Source: Tissierellia bacterium
GTDB taxonomy: Bacteria > Bacillota > Clostridia > Tissierellales > Peptoniphilaceae
Assembly: GCA_012728755.1 (NCBI GenBank)
Contig: JAAYEL010000048.1
Location: forward strand, 57,335 to 121,334
Reading direction: 5' to 3'
DNA length: 64,000 nt
The translations under genes and the position numbers were made by a program. Shown piece after piece: positions 17,357 to 26,622 of the stretch. Numbering within the stretch: the stretch's first letter is position 1; each line of letters opens with the position of its first letter. The notes beneath the pieces are model-generated. The model ran no database searches. It was not told the origin of the DNA and saw only the letters and a program-made list of their open reading frames with translations.

Positions 17357-18641
17357 ATATTTCCTTCAACAACCTACCATCGACTTCTCCCATATCTAAA
17401 CCAAGGATTTGAGCAAAAGTGACTCCTTCATCAACAAGATTCATCTTGCCTATATCAAAGTTCTTTTTTATCCCTTTTCCTTTAACTATGAATATCGTAT
17501 GATAGTCTTCTTTGTCGCTAAGGTAGCCGTGGCTAGAAAGTAAATAGCCATCTTTAACCTTATTTCCTACCATTTCAACCTTATTTATCACCAAATCTTC
17601 TAACTTATCTGTAAAATAATATCCTTCTTTAGCATCTACTAAAAAATCAGCAGTATTATCCGCAAAAACTTTTCTGATACCTTCATTATCAAGAATCTTT
17701 TCAACCGCATTTGTGGATTCCTTAAATTCTCTTAATAAAGAATATACCTCATCCTTAATGCTTTTATCTTTTAGATAAATATAAGTGCTGCCATCTGCTG
17801 TTTTTGTTATCACCTTGAAGTCAATAAGCTTGTCTTTTTTATAGTTCATATAACCATTTTGCTCAAATAATCTTCTTAGAGATATCACACTATGTGTCTT
17901 TTTCATACTATGATCACCAAGCACCACAATTATCGTATCATCCATGATGTTTTCAGTTTCTAATAGGTCTAATATATTTCCAAGCCTTTTGTCATGACGC
18001 ACCAAAGCCTCATCTGCTTGTATAGAGTCAAATCCATAATAATGCCTCATACTGTCTAGATCAACAAAGTGAACTAAAGTTAAATCAGGCTTGAATTCTT
18101 TAATAGTATAAAGTAATGAAGCCTCTACAAAATCATCAAGTTTAGGCTGGCTAATACCATCACGAAGTTTACCAAACATTTTATTTAGGTTATATTGATA
18201 GGCTTTACTTCCATTCATTAAAGACACCAAAATTTGATTTTTCCACTTTCTATTTGCAAAAATCTCAGGAAAATTATATGTTATTTTAGATTTAGCTGTT
18301 ACAGGCCAAAGTAATGCCGCAACATTCATGTTTTTTTCTAAAGCTTTATCATAAACTGTAGGCACATTAATATATTTTTGTTGCCAAAACCAATCAGGTT
18401 TTTCTCTATATGGCTGCATTAGGGTATTTGCTATTATCCCATGTTTGTTTGGATACATCGATGTGATAATTGATGTATGCGCTGGATATGTTAATGAAGG
18501 CGATATACTTGACACTTCATATGAGTAGCTCGCATCCTTCAAAACCCTACTGAAATTTGGGAAGTTTTTTAATTTTTCTAAATCATGTGAGTTCATCGCA
18601 TCAAATGATACGACCAACAAATGCTTAGCTAATCTTTTCAT
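17340..18641 (-). CDS. Alkaline-phosphatase-superfamily phosphodiesterase (NPP-like)
   Basis: 433 residues. Metal-binding residues are in VVSFDAMNSHDL, the nucleophile region is SPSLTYPAHTSIITSMYPNKHGI with the catalytic Thr, and VHFVDLDSMRHYYG and VVLGDHSMKKTHS complete the two-metal site. These match nucleotide pyrophosphatase/phosphodiesterase-type enzymes that split phosphodiester or pyrophosphate bonds. No signal peptide is evident, so it is probably cytosolic. It lies 9 nt after psuG with AGAGAGG as ribosome site, and may act on nucleotide-derived substrates; this is inference from position. Confidence 0.85.
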   Translation of the reverse strand: MKRLAKHLLVVSFDAMNSHDLEKLKNFPNFSRVLKDASYSYEVSSISPSLTYPAHTSIITSMYPNKHGIIANTLMQPYREKPDWFWQQKYINVPTVYDKALEKNMNVAALLWPVTAKSKITYNFPEIFANRKWKNQILVSLMNGSKAYQYNLNKMFGKLRDGISQPKLDDFVEASLLYTIKEFKPDLTLVHFVDLDSMRHYYGFDSIQADEALVRHDKRLGNILDLLETENIMDDTIIVVLGDHSMKKTHSVISLRRLFEQNGYMNYKKDKLIDFKVITKTADGSTYIYLKDKSIKDEVYSLLREFKESTNAVEKILDNEGIRKVFADNTADFLVDAKEGYYFTDKLEDLVINKVEMVGNKVKDGYLLSSHGYLSDKEDYHTIFIVKGKGIKKNFDIGKMNLVDEGVTFAQILGLDMGEVDGRLLKEIFEDEI

Positions 18642-18650
18642 ATTACCTCT

Positions 18651-19577
18651 CTAATAATCAACTCTATATACTTCTTTAGCAACCAAAGTGCCAAGCTTTA
18701 CATTATTTTTAAGCAAAGCCATATTGGCTACAAGTCCAAGTCCGCTTTCTTCTTGCAAATATCTATCCAAAATCATAGTCTCGTCACTATGTTCGTCCTT
18801 AATGTTCAGACTAGTATCTTCTAAGGCCTTTTCAATTGCTCTTTCCACATCTGATCTGTCCATATTATATTCATCAGGTATTGGATTAGCAACAAGAACG
18901 CCTCCATCTAATCCTAAATCCCATTTTGTTTTTATAGTCTTTCCAATTTCTTCAGGAGTATCTAATCTGTAATCTAATCTATACCCACTTTTTGAACTGT
19001 AAAATGCAGGCATTTCATCTGTTTGATACCCTAGTACAGTAACACCATGAGTCTCTAGATATTCCATAGTTAGCCCTATATCTAATATTGCTTTTCCACC
19101 TGAACAAACCACGCAAATATTGTTTGTAGCTATTTCTTGTAGATCTCTTGATATATCGAAGGTTTCTTGCGCATTTATATGTACGCCTCCTATACCTCCT
19201 GTTACCAGTACTTTTATGCCTGCCATGACCGCGATTAATATAGATGTAGCTACAGTAGTAGCACCAGTTAATTTGTTGGCTACAACAACAGGTAAATCTC
19301 TTCTGCTCATCTTTATAACATTTGGCTGAGTTGCCATAAATCTAATCTCTTCATCACTAAGACCTATCTTAATCCTACCGTCTATTACTGCTAATGTAGC
19401 AGGAACCGCACCAAGGCCTCTTATGATTGCTTCACATTCAAGTGCCGTCTCTAGGTTTTGTGGATAAGGCATCACGTGACTTATTACTGTAGATTCTAGT
19501 GCTACTACAGGAATATTTTTATCTATAGCCTCAACGACCTCATAACTAATATCAACGTATTGTAACAGCCTATTCAT
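18651..19577 (-). CDS. psuG: Pseudouridine-5'-phosphate glycosidase
   Basis: About 308 residues. Family hallmarks are PVVALESTVISHVMPYP, GLGAVPATLAVIDGRIKIGL, SRRDLP, GATTVATSILIA, VTGGIGGVH, and CSGGKAILDI. The enzyme cleaves the C-glycosidic bond of pseudouridine 5'-phosphate to give uracil and ribose 5-phosphate. The frame is open nine codons further upstream, but the ATG at 19577 has GAGAGGA upstream and overlaps the psuK stop (translational coupling). The nearby PsuK-like protein appears to lack the catalytic Asp, so the supply of phosphorylated pseudouridine is an open question. Confidence 0.93.
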   Translation of the reverse strand: MNRLLQYVDISYEVVEAIDKNIPVVALESTVISHVMPYPQNLETALECEAIIRGLGAVPATLAVIDGRIKIGLSDEEIRFMATQPNVIKMSRRDLPVVVANKLTGATTVATSILIAVMAGIKVLVTGGIGGVHINAQETFDISRDLQEIATNNICVVCSGGKAILDIGLTMEYLETHGVTVLGYQTDEMPAFYSSKSGYRLDYRLDTPEEIGKTIKTKWDLGLDGGVLVANPIPDEYNMDRSDVERAIEKALEDTSLNIKDEHSDETMILDRYLQEESGLGLVANMALLKNNVKLGTLVAKEVYRVDY

Positions 19578-20658
19578 CTGCTTTAATCCTCTCTTCAATC
19601 TCATTAGTATTTAACCAAGGGCTAATCGTTTCTGTTGACTCAAGTGTCAAAGCACTTGCAAATCGTCCAAAATCTATAGAGTCCTTAGTAGATAAATCAT
19701 AATACATCCCGTAAGCCACACCAGCAAAGTATGCTTGAATCCATCCAATAGGATCAACTATCTCCACTTTAGGTGCTTTGACGTAAAAATGCTCACCTTT
19801 AGTTGCATAGTACGCTCCTTTATAACCTAAAGTTACTAAGACATGCGTGATACCACCTTCTAAAAGAATATTCACCGCTTTTTCAAGAGATTCGGCATTA
19901 TCCGCATTAATATTAGTCATAGCCTCTAGTTCTTTTAAATTTGGTTGAATATAATAGATATGTTTCCAAATTCTTTCTAATTTAACAGCTTTTTTAACTG
20001 ATACTGGATCGACAAGAATTCTTTTATGTGAAAAATTGCTTGCGATATATTCTATCGTCTCTTGCGGCAAATTAGTATCCATTATTATCAATTCACTATG
20101 CTCTATATCAGATTTTTTTTGAGCTATAACAGATGGAGTCAATAAGTCCATGATAGACATGTCAGATACAGTATAAAGTAAATCACCATTTTGTTCTTTT
20201 AGCCCAAGAAATGTGGATGTTGTCTCACCATCAAAAAAGTTCGCATTTGATAATCTTAGTCCAACCTTTCTACAGTGATTTTTTATTAAATCACCATTAC
20301 TATCATTGCCAATAGCCGTTATTAGTTCAGTTTCTATACCTAATCTTACTAGATTTTCTGCTATATTTCTTGCAGAACCACCAATACTAAGATTGATCTT
20401 GCCAATGTTAGAATCATCCTTTATAAGCTCTTCGTCAGGCTTACCTAAGAAATCTATATTTGCTCCTCCCAACACGACAATCTTGTCTGTTTTTGACAAG
20501 ACATAACCTCTACCGATTATCTTTCCTTTTTTAGTTAGATTATTTATATGTACACCGACACTAGACCTAGTAATATTTAATATGGCCGCTATATCTTTTT
20601 GACTTATAAGTGGATTCTCGTGTATGATTTCGAGTATCTCTTCTTCCCTACGCTTCAT
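19570..20658 (-). CDS. psuK: PsuK-like pseudouridine kinase with N-terminal winged helix; catalytic Asp missing
   Basis: 362 residues. Residues 1-55 form a helix-turn-helix (LISQKDIAAILNITRSSVGVHINNL); from 58 on it is a PfkB-type kinase with VVLGGANIDFLG, GGSARNIAENLVRLG, the IQPNLKELE segment and LVTLGYKGA. The family's catalytic signature D-T-T-G-A-G-D-A reads DPIGWIQA at 302-309, so the catalytic Asp is Gln308 (codon CAA at 19737-19735) and the anion-hole glycine is changed. The rest of the frame is intact. It may be a pseudokinase sensor that controls the operon through its HTH, or a divergent enzyme. It is 11 nt after the ABC ATPase gene. Confidence 0.85.
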   Translation of the reverse strand: MKRREEEILEIIHENPLISQKDIAAILNITRSSVGVHINNLTKKGKIIGRGYVLSKTDKIVVLGGANIDFLGKPDEELIKDDSNIGKINLSIGGSARNIAENLVRLGIETELITAIGNDSNGDLIKNHCRKVGLRLSNANFFDGETTSTFLGLKEQNGDLLYTVSDMSIMDLLTPSVIAQKKSDIEHSELIIMDTNLPQETIEYIASNFSHKRILVDPVSVKKAVKLERIWKHIYYIQPNLKELEAMTNINADNAESLEKAVNILLEGGITHVLVTLGYKGAYYATKGEHFYVKAPKVEIVDPIGWIQAYFAGVAYGMYYDLSTKDSIDFGRFASALTLESTETISPWLNTNEIEERIKADE

Positions 20659-20669
20659 AAACTCACTCC

Positions 20670-21263
20670 TTATCTCTCATACTCTAGCTTACTAATAATT
20701 ATATTATTTTCAGATAGTTCCAATACCTCATCCTTGTTATGAGATGTCATTATTACAGTCTTACCATTCATTTTTTGCTTAAAGTACTCAACACATAATC
20801 TATAGCTATCAGCATCCAATTCCTTGAATGGTTCATCTAGTACATAGATATCACTATCTACTAGCAGTGCTCTTAATATAGACACTCTACGTTTCATACC
20901 ACCACTTAACTCTCTCACCTTTTTATCGATTAAATTTTCTAACCCTATGCTAAATAATTCATCTTTTATAGTTTCTCTATCATATTTTCCAGGATTAACC
21001 AAATCTAGATTATCATATATACTCAAGTTTTCTAAAAGCCTATCTTCCTGGAAGACCACCGAAAATTTTGAACCAGTTTCAATGTTTATATCCCCTTGAT
21101 AATCCTCTAGGCCAAGCAATATCCTAATCAAAGTAGTCTTTCCGCTTCCAGATACTCCAATCAAGAAATTTTTCTTACCCTTTAGTACCTTGGTACTAAA
21201 ATCATTAAAAACTAACTTATCTTTATATCTCTTATTTAAGTTTTTTATAGTTATATTATCCAT
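20670..21263 (-). CDS. ABC transporter ATP-binding protein (nitrate/sulfonate/NMT1 type importer)
   Basis: 197 residues, at the short end for the family. Walker A is GVSGSGKTT near residue 37, Q-loop VVFQEDRLLENLS, signature LSGGMKRR, Walker B YVLDEPFKELD and H-loop TSHNKDE. It drives the importer whose permease gene overlaps it by 13 nt and whose lipoprotein lies before that. The domain pattern resembles SsuB/TauB/ThiZ-like proteins. AAGGAG precedes the ATG. Confidence 0.87.
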   Translation of the reverse strand: MDNITIKNLNKRYKDKLVFNDFSTKVLKGKKNFLIGVSGSGKTTLIRILLGLEDYQGDINIETGSKFSVVFQEDRLLENLSIYDNLDLVNPGKYDRETIKDELFSIGLENLIDKKVRELSGGMKRRVSILRALLVDSDIYVLDEPFKELDADSYRLCVEYFKQKMNGKTVIMTSHNKDEVLELSENNIIISKLEYER

Positions 21264-22006
21264 TTGCTTCTCCTTATCACATACAAAACAAACTTCTCAA
21301 ACAAACTTGCTATAATGATAAGCAAGAAAACATAAGCAAATAATGTGTCTATTTCCAGATATACTTTAGAAAGGTATATTTCGTTTCCTAGTGTATTTTT
21401 TGCCTGTGATATAATCTCACCTGATATGCCCGATTTCCATGCAAACCCAATAATAAATGGTAAAGATTTGTAAATGCTGTTAAGTGATATTGGTAGATAG
21501 AAAAACCTAAATCTCTTAAACTTGCTAACTCTAAAAACCTCAAATACTTCAATAATCTTTATATCTGCTTGTTGGAGTTCTTCGCTAATATTTAGATAGA
21601 TATTCGGAAATACGACAAATGAAACAAGAACCCAAGCTATATTTGCTGATTTTATCCAAACAAGAAGAAGGATAATCAATGCTGCTACAGGTGTTGTTTT
21701 AATTAAATTAACAAAGGGATCTATTATCCATTTAATCATTTTAAAGAAAAAAGCTAAAATTGCAAAAATGGCACCAAAAATAACTCCAATAGTTAATCCA
21801 ACTAAAGTATTAATCAAAGTCTTAAACAATAATAACCAAAAAAACTCATCAAATACCATACTGATTCCTTGTTGGAATACAGCAAATGGTGAAGGTAGGA
21901 TGATTGATGATCCAATCATCCTACTTATTAATTCCCATAAACCTATCCAAAAAATTCCCTGTATAAAATATTTGATGAGTAATTCTTTGTACTTAAAATT
22001 TTTCAT
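21251..22006 (-). CDS. ABC transporter permease (SsuC/TauC-like)
   Basis: 251 residues with six hydrophobic segments. The loop that contacts the ATPase reads EVFRVSKFKRFRFFYLPISLNSIYKSLP, a variant of the EAA motif, and LIKTTPVAALIILLLVWIKS precedes it, as in nitrate/sulfonate/thiamine-precursor importers. The ATG lies 2 nt after the lipoprotein stop without a clear Shine-Dalgarno sequence, suggesting translational coupling. Substrate is not known from sequence. Confidence 0.85.
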   Translation of the reverse strand: MKNFKYKELLIKYFIQGIFWIGLWELISRMIGSSIILPSPFAVFQQGISMVFDEFFWLLLFKTLINTLVGLTIGVIFGAIFAILAFFFKMIKWIIDPFVNLIKTTPVAALIILLLVWIKSANIAWVLVSFVVFPNIYLNISEELQQADIKIIEVFEVFRVSKFKRFRFFYLPISLNSIYKSLPFIIGFAWKSGISGEIISQAKNTLGNEIYLSKVYLEIDTLFAYVFLLIIIASLFEKFVLYVIRRSKWII

Positions 22007-22008
22007 AA

Positions 22009-23085
22009 TTATCTACTATAATAAAATTCTTCTCCTGGTAATGCTCCACCTATTGATTGTGGATTAGCTTTGAATAAAACATTTAGATATGATTCTAAAT
22101 TAGTTTTTAAGTCATTGCCTTCCATATAAGTAATGTTTAGTGTTGGCATTGCCTTCTTTGCGATAGGAGCTTTAACAACACCCAATTGTTCAATCATATC
22201 TGATGATTCATCTACATTTGTCTTTACAAACTCAATTGATGCTTTATAATCATCTAAAAACTTATTAAAAGTTTCTTTATTATTTTTTGCATATTCTGTA
22301 TTTACCACTAATACACCAGTAATTACATTACCTTCTTGTGATTTGTTCCATTCTTCATTTAAATCGATAGCTACATTAACCTTATCATTTTTAGTTTGTG
22401 TTACTGTGATAAAAGGTTGAGGTAATAAAGCTACTACATTTTCTTGACTAGCTAATATGCTAGCTACTTCTGACGCTTCATTTTTAAATTCCATGGTAAC
22501 ATCAGTTGCTGGATTTAAGCCATTCGCTTCTAATACTGCATTAAGGATGTATTCTGGAGTTTGTCCTTGACCTGTAGCATAAATAGTCTTACCTTTTAAA
22601 TCTGCGATAGACTTTATACTTCCATCATTATCAACTATATAAACAACAGATAATGTATTTACAGCAGCTACTTGGATTTTTCCTTTTGTTTTATTAAATA
22701 CTGTTGAAGCAAGATTTGCAGGTATAGCAGCTATGTCTATATCGCCTTTAACTAAACCATTTACTACATCTTGAGCCATAGTAACTACTTCAAAATCATA
22801 AATGCTATTGTCATTAGCTTTTTCATCGGTAATCAGTTTTGCTAAGCCCATTGTTGTTGGACCACTTAAAGACTTAACAGCAGTTTTTTCTGTGTTAGTG
22901 TTTTCAGGTGTCTTTTCTGGGTCTTTTGCTTTGTTAGCATCTTCTTCTGTTACTCTATTTACTTCAACATCCCTTGTTTCTTCAGTTGGTTTATTTTCTT
23001 CTGTATTATTAACTTTTTTATCACCACATGCTACTAAAGTTAGTACCATCATTAATACTAAAAAAACAGTTAATATTTTTTTCAT
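22009..23085 (-). CDS. ABC transporter substrate-binding lipoprotein (NMT1/NitT-TauT type)
   Basis: 358 residues. A signal peptide with lipobox LTLVAC is followed by a Glu/Thr/Asn-rich linker of about 45 residues and a two-lobed binding domain containing GPTTMGLAKL, GDIDIAAIPANLA, LKGKTIYATGQGQTPEY and VVALLPQPF. This is the pattern of NMT1/THI5-like periplasmic-binding proteins, which bind compounds as different as pyrimidines, riboflavin and alkylsulfonates. The following psuK and psuG genes hint at a nucleoside- or pyrimidine-like ligand, but this is speculative. Confidence 0.85.
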   Translation of the reverse strand: MKKILTVFLVLMMVLTLVACGDKKVNNTEENKPTEETRDVEVNRVTEEDANKAKDPEKTPENTNTEKTAVKSLSGPTTMGLAKLITDEKANDNSIYDFEVVTMAQDVVNGLVKGDIDIAAIPANLASTVFNKTKGKIQVAAVNTLSVVYIVDNDGSIKSIADLKGKTIYATGQGQTPEYILNAVLEANGLNPATDVTMEFKNEASEVASILASQENVVALLPQPFITVTQTKNDKVNVAIDLNEEWNKSQEGNVITGVLVVNTEYAKNNKETFNKFLDDYKASIEFVKTNVDESSDMIEQLGVVKAPIAKKAMPTLNITYMEGNDLKTNLESYLNVLFKANPQSIGGALPGEEFYYSR

Positions 23086-23094
23086 AGTTTCCTA

Positions 23095-23940
23095 TTACTC
23101 CTTTATCTCAAAATTTTCTTCATCTAGCAATTCTGGTTTCTTTAGGTATCTAAAGAATTGCTTTAGTGCTGTAGCATAATAGTATCCATCACATATTCTT
23201 TCATCAGATACAAATGCTAATGTTATCGTCTTTTCTTCTACAACTTCACCCTTAACCATCTTAAGTCTTTTATTTTTTCTTCCTATAGCTAAGAAAATAC
23301 CTACAGTCCCGAAATTATATATATGATGGTAAATGGCATTAATTCCTAGTGAACCCATATTAGTCACAAATGCACTTGCGTGAAATGGACTAGCCTTTAT
23401 TACTGGATATGGCATCATATTATGTCTATCTAAGAACTTTAAGAACCTTACTACTTTTCTCAATAACCAATCTGGAATCTTATCAAGGACTTTTACTAAA
23501 GCGTCCATATCATTATCTTCGCCTGTGCTTGATTTTTCCTTTTCAATCATCTCATTTAGTCGCTCTTTAACTTCTTCGGGTGTCTCATCACCTTTAAAGT
23601 CCATCTTTACCGACGTTTCTTCACCTTCGACTGACATATTTTTCTTAACCATTAAAGAAACCGTGATATCATTTCTTCTATACTGTCTACCCTTCATGAC
23701 GAATTGGTTTAAGCCTGGTCTTGTATGCATAGTACGAATAAGTGCAGAATAAATAATATGCATATAGCCTAGCTTGATACCCTCTTCTTGCTTCTTACGG
23801 ATATATTCATCTATAGCGGAAATTGATATCTCTTCCTCATAATAAACCTGAGCATCAGCTCTTTCTTCCATAATAAGAGGCACTATCCTAAACAGCGGAT
23901 CCATCTTGACTAGGGTTCCGTCTTTCCTCTTTTTTTTCAT
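23095..23940 (-). CDS. Stand-alone E2-like acyltransferase-fold protein
   Basis: 281 residues resembling the catalytic domain of 2-oxo acid dehydrogenase E2 or chloramphenicol acetyltransferase, without lipoyl or E1/E3-binding domains. Visible are the RPGLNQFV region, SAFVTNMGSLG, and the C-terminal motif DERICDGYYYA at 246-256. In classical enzymes this motif is D-H-R-x-x-D-G with a catalytic His; here the His position is Glu247. I recall related clostridial proteins with the same Glu, so this may be a family feature. Function is unknown. It is the first gene of the long minus-strand run, 9 nt before the binding lipoprotein. Confidence 0.75.
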   Translation of the reverse strand: MKKKRKDGTLVKMDPLFRIVPLIMEERADAQVYYEEEISISAIDEYIRKKQEEGIKLGYMHIIYSALIRTMHTRPGLNQFVMKGRQYRRNDITVSLMVKKNMSVEGEETSVKMDFKGDETPEEVKERLNEMIEKEKSSTGEDNDMDALVKVLDKIPDWLLRKVVRFLKFLDRHNMMPYPVIKASPFHASAFVTNMGSLGINAIYHHIYNFGTVGIFLAIGRKNKRLKMVKGEVVEEKTITLAFVSDERICDGYYYATALKQFFRYLKKPELLDEENFEIKE

Positions 23941-24062
23941 TTAATACTCCTAATAAAAATTTTAACATTCTAATGACATTATAATTATATCACATATGCT
24001 ATATTTCTTTTAAACAAATGTTAAATACTTTGATTATTTCAATAAAATGTTAATTTTAAAAA

Positions 24063-24106
24063 ATAATAAGGGCATATTATTTTGAAATATCACAAATAAT
24101 ACGCCC
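24063..24106 (-). terminator. Terminator of the maltodextrin operon
   Basis: Thirteen-bp stem GGGCGTATTATTT / AAATAATATGCCC (one wobble) on the minus strand, then TTATTATTTTTT, just after malQ. Confidence 0.85.
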
Positions 24107-24112
24107 AAAAAT

Positions 24113-25636
24113 TTATTTTTTCAACCTACCTGATATACGAGTAAGTTCTCTTAATCTTCCAGAAAGATATGGATTTAAAGCTCCATCTCGCATCCTCCAT
24201 TCCCAGTTACCACCAAGAATTCCTGGATTGTTCATCCTAGTTGAATTATCAAGCATTAATAAATCTTGCATTTGGAAAATAGCCATTTTGGCTACGCTCG
24301 TCATAGCTCCTCTTATCAATCCCCAATTAAATGTTTCTTCATCTGTGATGTTCAAGTATTTTTTTGCTGTTTCAATTTCTTCAAATCTTGCATTTTCTAA
24401 CCACCCAATTATAGTGTCATTATCGTGTGTACCAGTATATACAACGCAGTTATCATCATAGTTGTGTGGTAGATAATCACTATTACATTCAGGGTCAAAC
24501 GCAAATTGAAGAATTTTCATAGATGGAAATCCTGTTTCCATCCTGAAGTTATATACTTCTTTTGTCATATAACCAAGGTCTTCTGCTATTATTGGTAAAT
24601 CACCAAACTTTTCTCTTAAAGCTCCAAATAGTTTCATACCTGGACCTGGTTGCCAACTGCCGTTTTTTGCAGTTTTATCACCGGCTGGTATTCTCCAATA
24701 GCTTTCGAATCCTCTAAAATGATCCAATCTAATACAATCAAATATATTGAAATTCCATTCGATTCTATCTAACCACCATTGGTATCCAGTTTCTTCTAGA
24801 TGGTCCCAATTATATATTGGATTTCCCCATAGTTGCCCATCATCAGAAAATGCGTCTGGAGGACATCCCCCAACAAATTCTGGATCCAAATTATCATTTA
24901 GTTGGAAAACTTCAGGATTAGCCCAAACATCTGAGCTATCCTCAGCTACATATATTGGTAAATCTCCAATAGTCAATATCCCATATTCCTTCATGTACTT
25001 TTTAAGGTCATCCCATTGTTCAAAAAACATAAATTGTATGAATCTGTGAAAGTTCACTTCTTCAATATTTTCTTCTTCAAACCTAGCTAAAGCATCTTGA
25101 TTTCTATATTTAAATTCATCTGGCCATTCAGTCCATTTTACCTCATGGAAGTAATCCTTTATAGACATGAAAAGTACGTAGTCTTGTAGCCATTTAGCAT
25201 TTTTTTCTATGAATAATTTGAAATCTTTATTTTCGATATCAAATCTGCTATAGGCTAATCTAAGCACTTCAAATCTTTCTTGATATATTCTTCCAAAATC
25301 AGCTTTTTCTGGGTTATCTACGAAGATTTTGTTTTCAATTTCTTCCCTTGTTAGTAGTTCCAAATCTTTTAGGATATCTAAATCTACAAAGTATGGATTA
25401 CCTGCATAGGTACTAAATGATTGGTAAGGGCTATCACCATATCCTGTTGGACCAACTGGTAACATTTGCCAATAAGTTTGTCCTGCATCATCAAGGAATT
25501 TAACGAATTCTCTAGATTTTTTACCTAGAGTTCCGATCCCATAAGGATCTGCAAGTGAGCTAATGTGTAGTAATACACCTGATGCTCTATCAGTTTTAAT
25601 TTTCTTAAAGTAATATTTTTCGTCTAATTTAGCCAT
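24113..25636 (-). CDS. malQ: 4-alpha-glucanotransferase (amylomaltase)
   Basis: 507 residues of glycoside hydrolase family 77. It shows SGVLLHISSLADPYGIG, YWQMLPVGPTGYGDSPYQS, the nucleophile Asp in IRLDHFRGFESYW, the acid/base Glu in IIAEDLGY and the third carboxylate in TGTHDNDT. It transfers alpha-1,4-glucan segments between maltodextrins and releases glucose, in the cytosol. It is the last gene of the mal operon, 6 nt after the LacI-family regulator gene. Confidence 0.95.
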   Translation of the reverse strand: MAKLDEKYYFKKIKTDRASGVLLHISSLADPYGIGTLGKKSREFVKFLDDAGQTYWQMLPVGPTGYGDSPYQSFSTYAGNPYFVDLDILKDLELLTREEIENKIFVDNPEKADFGRIYQERFEVLRLAYSRFDIENKDFKLFIEKNAKWLQDYVLFMSIKDYFHEVKWTEWPDEFKYRNQDALARFEEENIEEVNFHRFIQFMFFEQWDDLKKYMKEYGILTIGDLPIYVAEDSSDVWANPEVFQLNDNLDPEFVGGCPPDAFSDDGQLWGNPIYNWDHLEETGYQWWLDRIEWNFNIFDCIRLDHFRGFESYWRIPAGDKTAKNGSWQPGPGMKLFGALREKFGDLPIIAEDLGYMTKEVYNFRMETGFPSMKILQFAFDPECNSDYLPHNYDDNCVVYTGTHDNDTIIGWLENARFEEIETAKKYLNITDEETFNWGLIRGAMTSVAKMAIFQMQDLLMLDNSTRMNNPGILGGNWEWRMRDGALNPYLSGRLRELTRISGRLKK

Positions 25637-25642
25637 GTTAAC

Positions 25643-26620
25643 CTACTTTTTTATAAATTTAGTCTTAACAATTTTATTTGTTACAGTTACATCACCATCT
25701 ATCCTACCCATCAAAAGTCTAACTGCCCATTTGCCAAGCTTGTCAGTCCTTATATCAACTGTAGGAATCGAAGACGATGACCTGTTCGCTTCTCTTGAAT
25801 TATTAAATCCCGTGATGTAAATTTTTTTGTCTTTGTCAGTAGCTCTTCTCAAAATGCCCAGTGCTATTAAGTCATCTGTACATACGATCGCATCGTAGTT
25901 TTCATTAATAATCTTATCTGCATTTCTATAAGCATCTTCTTCACTAAAGTCAACATGATACACTTGTGACTCATTAAAGTCAAGACCATTTTTAGCTAGA
26001 GCTTTTTTAAAACCACTGAGTCTATCTCTAGTAACAATAAATTTAGGAGATCCACCAACAAAACATAGATTTGTCTTACCATCATCAATTAGGTTAGTAA
26101 CTACTTCATACATAGCATGTTCATTATCGTTATCAACCCAAAGAATTTTACCTTTATTCTCAGGATTACCTATGACAACGGCAGGAATCTGGTTTTCTGA
26201 TAGATAGTCAACTGTTAGGTCGTCTTTCATAACAGATAATTTTATGACTCCATCTATCCTATTAGCTTCCACTAAATTTTTAATTTTATCTCTTTCATCG
26301 ACGTTCATCTCTGAAAAAATCAATAATATTTCTTTTTCATAAATACTAAGTTCTGTCGCTATCGACTTCAATACATCACTAAAATACGCGTTGTCTAAAC
26401 TCTTTGGACTTCTATCTACGACTACCGCGATAGTATCTATAGAGTTGTTCACAAGTGATCTAGCATTGTAATTAGGTACGTAGCCAAGCAACCTTATTGA
26501 TTCGTAGACTCTATCTGTGGTCTTCGCTCCAATCTTACCTTTTTTTGAAACCACGCGGGATACAGTCGAAGGACTGACTCCCGCATGTTTTGCTACATCT
26601 TTAATAGTTACTTTCTTCAT
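25643..26620 (-). CDS. malR: LacI-family maltose operon regulator (MalR-like)
   Basis: 325 residues. The N-terminal HTH reads TIKDVAKHAGVSPSTVSRVVSKKG with the hinge GYVPNYNARSL; the rest is a periplasmic-binding-like sensor domain. It probably represses the operon it belongs to: two palindromic LacI-type sites lie at the malE promoter (32558-32569 and 32589-32607). The ATG is 2 nt after the msmX stop and has no obvious ribosome site, so translation is likely coupled. Inducer is presumably maltose or maltodextrin; inferred from context. Confidence 0.9.
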   Translation of the reverse strand: MKKVTIKDVAKHAGVSPSTVSRVVSKKGKIGAKTTDRVYESIRLLGYVPNYNARSLVNNSIDTIAVVVDRSPKSLDNAYFSDVLKSIATELSIYEKEILLIFSEMNVDERDKIKNLVEANRIDGVIKLSVMKDDLTVDYLSENQIPAVVIGNPENKGKILWVDNDNEHAMYEVVTNLIDDGKTNLCFVGGSPKFIVTRDRLSGFKKALAKNGLDFNESQVYHVDFSEEDAYRNADKIINENYDAIVCTDDLIALGILRRATDKDKKIYITGFNNSREANRSSSSIPTVDIRTDKLGKWAVRLLMGRIDGDVTVTNKIVKTKFIKK

Positions 26621-26622
26621 GC

